This document shows, piece after piece, positions 7,186 to 12,069 of a DNA stretch of 12,069 bases. The notes beneath the pieces are model-generated. The model searched no databases, was not told the DNA's origin, and was given only the letters and a program-made list of their open reading frames with translations. The position numbers and the translations under genes are program-made. Position 1 is the stretch's first letter. Each line of letters opens with the position of its first letter. Source of the stretch: Nitrospirota bacterium (GTDB taxonomy: Bacteria > Nitrospirota > Leptospirillia > Leptospirillales > Leptospirillaceae); contig JAJZGM010000022.1 in assembly GCA_021828525.1 (NCBI GenBank), positions 1 to 12,069 on the forward strand. Direction: 5' to 3'.

Positions 7186-8408
7186 CGCCTTCCCGGCCCC
7201 GTCCGGAATCCCCTGACCTCCAGAAGGAGCTCAAGCTCCTGAAGGGGCTCCTTCGGATCACGATCTCGGTGGACTCCCTCTCCGTCCTTTTGGACAACGC
7301 CATCCGCCTCTTGCTCGAAATTCTTCCGGCAGACGGGGTCTTCATTTACCTTCTGGAAGCGGATGCGCCTGTTCTGACGCTCCGGGCCGCTTCCCGCTAT
7401 CTTCCTGACCTGGTCGGGCATTTTTCAATCCGCCTTGGGGAAGGCCTGACCGGGTGGGTGGCCCAGGAGGAGTCTCCTGTCATCATTCCCGAGAAGGCCT
7501 ACGAGGATCCCCGGGCCAAGATCTTCCAGATGCTTCCGGAGGACCGGTTCGAATCCTTCCTCTCCGTGCCGCTCCGGACGAAGGACCGACTGGTGGGGGT
7601 CATGAACCTCCATTTCCGGGGGGCCTTTTCTCCCAACAACACCGAGATCGAGCTTTTGATGCTGCTCTCCCAGGAGATGGGCTTCATGATCCGCCACATC
7701 CATCTCTTCGAGGAGGCCCAGAAGAAGGCCCGCCAGATCGAGGCCCTCTCCCAGGTCAGCCAGTCCATCACCTCGAGCCGTTACCTCGAGGAGATCCTTC
7801 ACCTCATCGTGACCGTCACGGCCGAGATGACCAATTCCACCCTCTGCTCGATCATGATCTACGATCCCGAAAAGGGGCTGGTCGTCCGGGCGGCCCAGAC
7901 CCTCTCCGACGAGTACCGGACGAAGCCTCCGCTTAAGGTTGGTGAGAGCATTGCCGGGGTGGTCTTCGGAGAGCGCCGGGCGATCGCGGTGGAAAATGTC
8001 CAGAAGGATCCCCGCTACACCGCCAAGGAGCTTGCCCGAAAGGAGAATCTCGTCTCCATGCTCTCGGTACCGATGATGATCAAGGATCGGGCGATCGGGG
8101 TGGTCAACGTCTACACGAGCCATCTGCACCACTTTACCCGTGACGAGTTCAAGGTCCTGCAGTCGGTTGCGAACCAGGCCGCCATCGCCTGGGAGAACAC
8201 CGTCTTGTTTGAACGGACGGTTGCGATGGAGGAAGCCCTTGAGAGCCGCAAGCGGATCGACCGGGCCAAGGGGATCCTCATGAAAAAACACCGCATCGCG
8301 GAAGAAGACGCCTACCGTCTCCTGCAGAAAAAAAGCATGAACATGCGCAAATCGATGCGCGAGATCGCCGATGCTGTCCTTCTGGCGCATGACCTTAAGG
8401 TGGACTAG
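7182..8408 (+). CDS. GAF-GAF-ANTAR regulator, putative sensory antiterminator
   Basis: This is a predicted cytoplasmic sensor of 408 residues. Two GAF domains lie at about 32-172 and 198-338. The first has RLGEGLTGWVAQ and SFLSVPL; the second has VGESIAGVVFGERRAI and MLSVPMMIKDRAIGVVNVY. A short helical linker leads to a C-terminal ANTAR domain at about 352-403 (RIDRAKGILMKKHRIAEEDAY, then SMREIADAVL), whose conserved AKGILM and Ala positions are present. ANTAR domains bind paired RNA hairpins and block transcription terminators, and GAF domains usually bind small ligands. No kinase, receiver or helix-turn-helix domain is present. AAGGGGA 8 nt upstream supports the ATG, which overlaps the aroB stop. 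The GAF ligand and RNA targets are unknown. Control of the aro genes is possible, but coupling at the operon's end does not prove it. Confidence 0.9.
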   Translation: MTPSRPRPESPDLQKELKLLKGLLRITISVDSLSVLLDNAIRLLLEILPADGVFIYLLEADAPVLTLRAASRYLPDLVGHFSIRLGEGLTGWVAQEESPVIIPEKAYEDPRAKIFQMLPEDRFESFLSVPLRTKDRLVGVMNLHFRGAFSPNNTEIELLMLLSQEMGFMIRHIHLFEEAQKKARQIEALSQVSQSITSSRYLEEILHLIVTVTAEMTNSTLCSIMIYDPEKGLVVRAAQTLSDEYRTKPPLKVGESIAGVVFGERRAIAVENVQKDPRYTAKELARKENLVSMLSVPMMIKDRAIGVVNVYTSHLHHFTRDEFKVLQSVANQAAIAWENTVLFERTVAMEEALESRKRIDRAKGILMKKHRIAEEDAYRLLQKKSMNMRKSMREIADAVLLAHDLKVD

Positions 8409-8431
8409 ACACACAGGGGGAGTGGGGGGAT

Positions 8432-8788
8432 ATGGATCAGGGGTTGATGATGGTGGGGGCGATCCTGGTGGGGATCGCGGCAGCCTTAGGCGTGGCCCTG
8501 TGGGGATTCGAGGTGGCACGGAAGGACTTTCCGCACATCCTGGGATTTGTTCATCCGACCCTGGCCATGGCCGGCCTGCTCATGCTTGGTGCCCGTTTCT
8601 TCATCCGGGGCGGGGCGCACTGGTTCGACATCGGGCTCGTCCTTCTGGTGGGGGCTGCCGCGGGGGGGCTCATTCTCGTCGTGCGGGGATTCCGCCGGCG
8701 GTCCATGATCCGGGCGGTGACAGTTCTTCATGGCCTTCTGGGCCTCTCCGGTCTGGGCTTCGTCATCTACCAGCTGACCCATCGGTAG
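8432..8788 (+). CDS. Small four-helix integral membrane protein of unknown function
   Basis: The 118-residue hydrophobic protein has four predicted membrane spans at about 3-24, 37-58, 64-84 and 94-114, separated by short loops; the Arg-rich RGFRRR at 85-90 is probably cytoplasmic. Histidines H35, H41, H63, H100 and H117 lie at or near the membrane ends, with H41 and H100 inside spans 2 and 4, a pattern also seen in small haem- or quinone-linked membrane proteins. I do not recognise a named family. A G-rich run (GGGGGAGTGGGGGGA) just before the ATG at 8432 serves as a ribosome-binding site. The overlapping longer frame beginning at 8371 gives low-complexity protein here and was rejected. It lies 23 nt after the ANTAR gene and 26 nt before the DUF1571-like gene. 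Confidence 0.78.
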   Translation: MDQGLMMVGAILVGIAAALGVALWGFEVARKDFPHILGFVHPTLAMAGLLMLGARFFIRGGAHWFDIGLVLLVGAAAGGLILVVRGFRRRSMIRAVTVLHGLLGLSGLGFVIYQLTHR

Positions 8789-8814
8789 GCGACACAAGGA
8801 GGAATAGGCAAACC

Positions 8815-9597
8815 ATGGACCAAAGCGGCGGATCTCCCCCTTCCCCCCGGAAGGGGCTTTGGGGGGGCCTGTCTGTCTTTTTTTTGGGTGTCCTTCTCCT
8901 CTTGCCCCCTGTGGGGGAGGCCGGGGAGACCGCCCGGATCTTTCCTGAGCTCAGCGTCGCCCAAAAGACCTGGAATTACGATTATTCCAGGGCCGTCGCC
9001 CTCTCGGACAGATTCCTCCAGCAGGCACAGCTTCTCTCCGGGTATACCTGCCGGACCCGGACCTTTTACTCGCTCAACCGGATCCTGTCCCGCGACAGAA
9101 ACCGGAGAGTGCGGGAGCGTCCGAACGAAGACTTTGATCTGACCGTCTCCTATCGCCCACTGACAGCCTTCGTCCGGCTCATCCATCCCAGAAAGGGAGC
9201 GACCGTTTTTTATCGGTCGGTGGACGGGGTGACGGAGGTTCATCCCTTTTCTTTCCTTCCGCTGACACTCTCCCTCTCGCCCCACAACGGCCTGATCACA
9301 TCCCGCTTCGGACACTCCATCGACCACTCGGACTTTCAAAGCTATGACAAACGGGTGCTCCGTCCCGCATGCCTGACCCATTCCTGCCTCTATCTGGGCT
9401 CCGGAGTCTTTCGGGGACATCCGGTGGAGATCGTGAACATCGCCCCCGACCAGCTCGAGGCCCGGCCTGTCTTCGGCCGCATGTGGCTCCTTCTCGACCG
9501 GGACACCACTCTTCCGGTTTCAGTGGCGACGGTCGGTCCGGACGGGCGATTCTGGGAGCGGATCGACTACGGAGGTTGCCGGCTTCTCTTCCGGTGA
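8815..9597 (+). CDS. Exported DUF1571-like protein
   Basis: The 260-residue protein has a likely signal peptide: positive K13, a hydrophobic core at about 15-31 and a cleavage site after GEA at 36. The mature part has the features I associate with DUF1571 (function unknown): an initial helix ending in LSGYTCRTRTFY, a block like VSYRPLTAFVRLIHPRKGATVFY at about 111-133, LSLSPHNGLITSRFGHSIDH (152-171), and a beta-rich end with MWLLLDRDTTLPV. The family match is by pattern and not certain. Cys79, Cys186, Cys191 and Cys255 remain in the exported part and could form disulfides. Homologues of this type are envelope proteins that may interact with lipids. AAGGAGG lies 12 nt before the ATG, slightly long. 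The gene converges on queF across 32 nt, with no visible terminator. Confidence 0.78.
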   Translation: MDQSGGSPPSPRKGLWGGLSVFFLGVLLLLPPVGEAGETARIFPELSVAQKTWNYDYSRAVALSDRFLQQAQLLSGYTCRTRTFYSLNRILSRDRNRRVRERPNEDFDLTVSYRPLTAFVRLIHPRKGATVFYRSVDGVTEVHPFSFLPLTLSLSPHNGLITSRFGHSIDHSDFQSYDKRVLRPACLTHSCLYLGSGVFRGHPVEIVNIAPDQLEARPVFGRMWLLLDRDTTLPVSVATVGPDGRFWERIDYGGCRLLFR

Positions 9598-9629
9598 CTT
9601 AACCTCTTTTCAATGCGAAGGCGACGCCC

Positions 9630-10088
9630 CTAATCGGACGGTGTTTTCCGTGAGGACCGGCGGTTCGGCCTCCCCATGTTCATCTCCGTGTCGATGGTAA
9701 TCACTGTCTTCAGGTTTCCCCTCACATTGAAGTCCCCCGTGACCTCCAGAAAGCGCGGAGCGAGGAGGGTGACAAGATCTCGGAAGATCCGGTTCACTGA
9801 TCCCTCATGGGAGATCCGCTGGTCCCGGAACCCATTCAAGTAGAGTTTCAGGGATTTTAGCTCCACGATGAAGGCCTCGGGATCATAGACGATCCGGATG
9901 GTGGCGAAATCGGGGTATCCCGAGCGGGGGCAGAGGCATGTGAATTCGGGGAAGGAGAGGGTGACCCGGTACCGCTGCTCCTGTTCCGGGTTTGGCCAGC
10001 GCTCAAGGGAGTTTTCCAAAATGGCCCGGGTGCCGTAGGCCGGTTCGGAAGAGGGGGGAGTCTGTCCGGTGGAGGTTCTGGGAGACAT
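9630..10088 (-). CDS. queF: NADPH-dependent 7-cyano-7-deazaguanine reductase QueF
   Basis: QueF reduces the nitrile of preQ0 to the amine of preQ1, the last free-base step before the tRNA queuosine pathway enters tRNA. The 152 residues match the short, unimodular type (B. subtilis QueF has 165). The catalytic cysteine is C53 in FTCLCPRSGYPDF, with the general acid D60 in the same block. The QueF motif ELKSLKLYLNGFRDQRISHE at 77-95 binds NADPH and substrate and includes H94/E95. The frame is open upstream to an ATG at 10166, but the ATG at 10088 has AAAGGA about 5 nt upstream and gives the normal family length, so it was chosen. The extra 26 residues would be low-complexity. No other queuosine gene and no recognisable preQ1 riboswitch was seen nearby. 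Confidence 0.93.
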   Translation of the reverse strand: MSPRTSTGQTPPSSEPAYGTRAILENSLERWPNPEQEQRYRVTLSFPEFTCLCPRSGYPDFATIRIVYDPEAFIVELKSLKLYLNGFRDQRISHEGSVNRIFRDLVTLLAPRFLEVTGDFNVRGNLKTVITIDTEMNMGRPNRRSSRKTPSD

Positions 10089-10308
10089 GTCAATCCTTTC
10101 AAGAGGGTCGTGAGGCGGGCTTGGCATCCTTGGGGGATGTCTTCCCATTTTTTTCGATCCTATCATGGAATCAGGCTTCCGAGCGAGAGGGTTCCCTGGA
10201 TGCCACCATTTCTCGAGCCGGTCCCTGTTTTGTGATGGCTATCTCCTGACCTTCCTTTGATATTACGAGATAGAGAACGATGGTAATTGGGGTGGGCGAT
10301 CAGTTGGC
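10089..10308. other. Divergent spacer between queF and the TPR-like pseudogene
   Basis: This spacer of about 220 bp should hold the queF promoter (- strand) and the promoter of the + strand gene. The + strand has TTGATA at 10257-10262, which could be a -35 box, but no convincing -10 lies at the right distance. A 7-bp inverted repeat, CTATCTC at 10239-10245 and GAGATAG at 10267-10273, has its half-sites 28 bp apart and could be a bipartite operator. No RNA gene or riboswitch fold was recognised. Confidence 0.35.
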
Positions 10309-10316
10309 AAGGAGGT
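10309..10316 (+). promoter_or_regulatory. Perfect Shine-Dalgarno before a CTG codon
   Basis: AAGGAGGT matches the anti-Shine-Dalgarno over 8 bases. Four nt later comes CTG at 10321, in the frame of a typical signal peptide. The GTG at 10315 overlaps this element and so cannot be served by it. Either CTG is a rare true start or the original start codon has mutated. Confidence 0.6.
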
Positions 10317-10320
10317 GGAC

Positions 10321-10949
10321 CTGAGGATAAGGTTTGTCGGGTTCGTTCTTGCCGGAGGGTTCTCCCTTCTGGTCCCGGGGAATTCCCAGTATGTCCGGCT
10401 GTCGATCGATGCCGGGGAATACGACTATGCCCGATCCCTTCTCGACCCCAGGCTTCAAAACCCGATCCGCCGCTCTGGGTCTTACGGGAAGCCGCCCATG
10501 TGGCCGCACTCCGGGGCTACCCTGAAGAGGCGGCCGCCTATCTCGAAACCTTGCTTCGGAGAAGCCTGGAAGACTATCAGGACAGGCTCGAGCTGGCGAG
10601 ACTGTATCTGGAGTTCTATGGCCCGGATCCGGATCGTTCACGGGGGTGATCGGCTGGGTTCCCACAACCTCTCTCCTGCCCGAAGAGGAAGAGGGCCGTC
10701 ATCGCTCCTTCCCGACACTGCCTGCCCCCCGTTCAGGGCGTCCTTCACACCGGAAGGTCGATTTTGTGTATGATGGATGGGAGAGCAGAGACAGGGTTGT
10801 CTGGTCGGGACTTTCCTCCTCCGCGTCCTGCCGGCTCAAGAGAGAGTCAGGGAGGAGGGCAGGAAATCCTCATAACAACCGGCCCGGATGGGCAGCTTTC
10901 ACTATGTCAGCTGAAACCGGGGGTTGCCTACCGGCTTCTCCGGAGATGA
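10321..10949 (+). pseudogene. Frameshifted gene for an exported TPR-like protein
   Basis: No single frame covers this stretch, but coding-like pieces follow one another. From 10321 to about 10465 one frame gives a signal peptide (FVGFVLAGGFSLLV) and a helical AGEYDYARSLLDPRLQ. From about 10465 to 10646 a second frame gives Ala-rich, TPR-like helices (LREAAHVAALRGYPEEAAAY, then YQDRLELARLYLEFYG) and meets a TGA at 10647 just after a G5 run. A third frame then gives LLPEEEEGRHRSF and KVDFVYDGWESRDRVVWSG. From about 10865 the second frame resumes with EILITTGPDGQLSLCQLKPG, reading to a TGA at 10947, with the look of a beta-domain C-terminus. Moving between these frames needs two 1-nt losses and one gain, or equivalents. 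Decay of an envelope protein gene is the simplest reading; assembly errors are the main alternative. The family is not identified. Confidence 0.55.
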
Positions 10950-10975
10950 CGATCCCTTTTTGCAAGGAGGAATGA

Positions 10976-11587
10976 ATGAACCATACGGGTCTTTCCGAAA
11001 AGATCCGGGCGTCGAAAGCGGTGGCCGCCGCCGGACTTCTTCTGGCGGCCAGCGCCTTTTCCGCCTGCTCTCTCTTCGAGCCCTCCCCCCCCTTTTCCAA
11101 GTCGGAAACCCGGTGGGCGGACCGGGAGATCCTCTTCCGGGACGTGGAGCACCATAAAAGGGCCATGGAAGGGCAACGGGTCGTCCTGGGGGGCAAGATT
11201 ATCACAGTCAAGCGGGGAACCCCCGAATCCCTGATCTTTGTCCAGGAATATCCGCTTGACAAGGAGTTCAATCCAGAGACCGACCAGCAGTCCCGTGGAG
11301 ACTTTGCGATCGAGACCGATCTTCCGCTGCCGAAGGACCGGTACAAGCCGGGTCACACGATCGAGGTGATCGGTGAGGTTCGGGCTCCGATCCCGGTTGC
11401 GATGGGGGAAAAACAAGTGAAGCACATTCCCCTTGTCAGGGCGCACCATCTTCATGCCCAGGCGCCGGCCCCGCCGCCCGATCCCATGATGATGGATCCG
11501 GGATTCATGGATCCGGGAATGATGGGGCCGGGCTTCATGGGACCGGGGTTCTTTGGTCCCGGAATGATGGGCCCTGGCTTCTTCTGA
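10976..11587 (+). CDS. Slp-family outer-membrane lipoprotein with PGF/PGM repeat tail
   Basis: The 203-residue predicted lipoprotein has a signal sequence (about 10-30) ending AFSAC with lipidated Cys31, followed by Ser, consistent with outer-membrane sorting. Residues about 45-165 fit the Slp/YeaY family: FRDVEHHKRAMEGQRVVLGGKI, then FVQEYPLDKEFNPETDQQSRGDF, YKPGHTIEVIGEVRAP and a final HHLH. In E. coli, Slp is linked to starvation and acid stress. The tail from 174 onward is six pentapeptides of the form (D/G)PG(F/M)(M/F), ending directly at the stop, which is unusual for the family. The ATG at 10976 has AAGGAGG 5 nt upstream; the ATG at 10972 is out of frame. The gene begins 26 nt after the decayed TPR-like gene and is followed 52 nt later by a thioesterase gene. 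Confidence 0.85.
   Translation: MNHTGLSEKIRASKAVAAAGLLLAASAFSACSLFEPSPPFSKSETRWADREILFRDVEHHKRAMEGQRVVLGGKIITVKRGTPESLIFVQEYPLDKEFNPETDQQSRGDFAIETDLPLPKDRYKPGHTIEVIGEVRAPIPVAMGEKQVKHIPLVRAHHLHAQAPAPPPDPMMMDPGFMDPGMMGPGFMGPGFFGPGMMGPGFF
11495..11584 (+). repeat. Six 15-bp coding repeats (Met/Phe-Pro-Gly pentapeptides)
   Basis: Six contiguous 15-bp units, 11495-11509 through 11570-11584, encode DPGFM, DPGMM, GPGFM, GPGFF, GPGMM and GPGFF, followed at once by the TGA. Third-base differences between units (ccg/ccc/cct, gga/ggg/ggc) show the copies are diverged and not a recent slippage product, so the peptide pattern appears to be maintained. Confidence 0.9.
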
Positions 11588-11639
11588 GGGGCCGGACCCT
11601 CCGCTTGAATTCCGGAAGGGAGAATGGCAAGATTCCCCT

Positions 11640-12068
11640 ATGCCGATCACCACACCCTTTAGGGTCCGCTACTCCGAAACAGACGCCCAGAGGCGGGCGC
11701 ATCACTCTCACTATCCGGTCTGGTTCGAGATGGGGCGGGCGGAATACTGCCGTGCCAAGGGGTTCGATTACCGGGCGATGGAGGAAGGGGGAATCTTCCT
11801 GGTGGTGGCGAAGCTCGAGTGTCGGTATATGGGCGCCCTCCAGTATGACGATCTCGCGGAGATCGAAACCCGTCTGGTGCGTGTAGGGCGGCGGATTCTC
11901 GAATTCTCCTACCGGGTCACGGATACCGATATTGGGGTCTTGGCTGCGGTGGGATCGACAGTGCTGGTGCCGGTGGACCGCGAGGGACGGGTTGTCTCCC
12001 TTCCTGATGAGGTCTTCCGCCTTCTCGCGCCTTGCGAGGAGGTTCCGGCTCCGGCCGCGGAGCCTTGA
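11640..12068 (+). CDS. Acyl-CoA thioesterase, hotdog fold (YbgC/4HBT type)
   Basis: The small cytoplasmic enzyme of 142 residues is predicted to hydrolyse acyl-CoA or acyl-ACP thioesters. The N-terminal block FRVRYSETDAQRRAHHSHYP, then VWFEMGRAEYCRAKG, matches the 4-hydroxybenzoyl-CoA thioesterase family: catalytic-type Asp15 in ETD, His21/22 and Tyr25, with Glu30 on the central helix. Family members usually have Gly two residues after the Asp (TDxxG); here the segment reads TDAQRRAHH, so the active-site loop is altered. Later strands (LVVAKLECRYMGALQYDDLAEIETRL and ILEFSYRVTD) are standard. The ATG at 11640 gives the usual N-terminus, but only a weak purine run (GGAAGGGAGA) lies 17-26 nt upstream. 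The Pro/Ala-rich C-terminus ends at a TGA one base before the window end. The substrate is unknown. Confidence 0.85.
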   Translation: MPITTPFRVRYSETDAQRRAHHSHYPVWFEMGRAEYCRAKGFDYRAMEEGGIFLVVAKLECRYMGALQYDDLAEIETRLVRVGRRILEFSYRVTDTDIGVLAAVGSTVLVPVDREGRVVSLPDEVFRLLAPCEEVPAPAAEP

Positions 12069-12069
12069 T

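Noticed and set aside
7425..8519. Long minus-strand open frame opposite the GAF-ANTAR gene (similar ones lie opposite rpoN at 1042-1968 and opposite hpf/rapZ at 2300-3397)
   Set aside because: Long antisense frames are expected in GC-rich DNA. The translations show no recognisable domains, and the + strand genes have complete conserved motifs.
8514..8531. TGGCACG resembling the -24 element of a sigma-54 promoter
   Set aside because: There is no GC dinucleotide at the -12 spacing, and it lies inside the 4-TM coding sequence far from a suitable start.
8371..8814. An upstream extension of the DUF1571-like gene that overlaps the 4-TM gene
   Set aside because: The translation is Gly/Arg/Pro low-complexity typical of an off-frame reading of GC-rich DNA. 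The ATG at 8815 has a good Shine-Dalgarno and a signal peptide.
9598..9629. Possible bidirectional terminator between the DUF1571-like gene and queF
   Set aside because: No stem of useful length and no T- or A-tract pair with a hairpin was found in the 32-nt gap.
10147..10153. T7 run in front of queF, considered as an intrinsic terminator
   Set aside because: No GC-rich stem precedes it on the + strand, and on the - strand it is simply an A-tract upstream of the queF start.
11586..11601. GAGGG-GCCGGA-CCCTC hexaloop hairpin after the slp stop, considered as a terminator or ANTAR target
   Set aside because: The stem is only 5 bp, no T-tract follows, the loop lacks the A1/G4 pattern expected of ANTAR targets, and there is no second hairpin beside it.
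1..12069. Signs of a mobile element, CRISPR array, prophage, tRNA or defence system
   Set aside because: No transposase or integrase motifs, spaced direct repeats, tRNA cloverleaf or known defence domains were seen. Gene content is housekeeping, with even codon use.

Overview
The window is GC-rich, gene-dense chromosomal DNA from a Gram-negative bacterium: it carries the LPS-transport ATPase gene lptB, two predicted outer-membrane lipoproteins and other envelope proteins. The gene order and protein style are compatible with a Nitrospirota/Leptospirillum-like acidophile, but that is an inference. No rRNA, marker gene or database match supports it. No mobile element, CRISPR array, tRNA or rRNA was seen, and the composition looks even throughout. 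This is core-genome DNA, not an accessory island.

Bases 1-3800 hold a conserved cluster, all on the + strand: the tail of an upstream gene (lptA would be usual), lptB, rpoN (sigma-54), hpf (long-type ribosome hibernation factor) and rapZ. It matches the classical rpoN neighbourhood of proteobacteria, except that ptsN is missing between hpf and rapZ and no npr/ptsO follows rapZ. A strong GC hairpin fills the hpf-rapZ gap, just before the rapZ ribosome-binding site.

Bases 3811-8408 hold a tightly coupled chain on the same strand: an LPP20-like lipoprotein, aroC, aroK, aroB and a two-GAF-plus-ANTAR regulator. Every junction is a 4-nt stop/start overlap (GTGA, GTGA, TTGA, ATGA). AroB, AroK and AroC catalyse steps 2, 5 and 7 of the shikimate pathway to chorismate. 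The ANTAR protein is a predicted sensory RNA-binding antiterminator, which is unusual in this position. A 4-TM small membrane protein and an exported DUF1571-like protein follow on the same strand. No terminator is visible between lptB and about 9600, so the whole stretch could be one long transcription unit or several nested ones.

Bases 9630-10088 hold queF (preQ0 reductase, queuosine synthesis) on the - strand, convergent with the DUF1571-like gene. A divergent spacer of about 230 bp follows. Next comes a + strand region, 10321-10949, that looks like a decayed gene for an exported TPR-like protein: it has a perfect Shine-Dalgarno in front of a CTG codon and needs at least three changes of frame. 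It is followed by an intact Slp-family outer-membrane lipoprotein with a six-copy Met/Phe-Pro-Gly pentapeptide tail, and by a hotdog-fold acyl-CoA thioesterase that ends one base before the window end.

The points most worth a second look are the ANTAR regulator in the aro operon, the Met/Pro-rich tails shared by both lipoproteins, the aroC start that lacks a Shine-Dalgarno and sits in a 9-bp repeat, the hpf-rapZ hairpin together with the missing PTS genes, and the frameshifted TPR-like gene. I did not find a clear previously undescribed multi-gene system.
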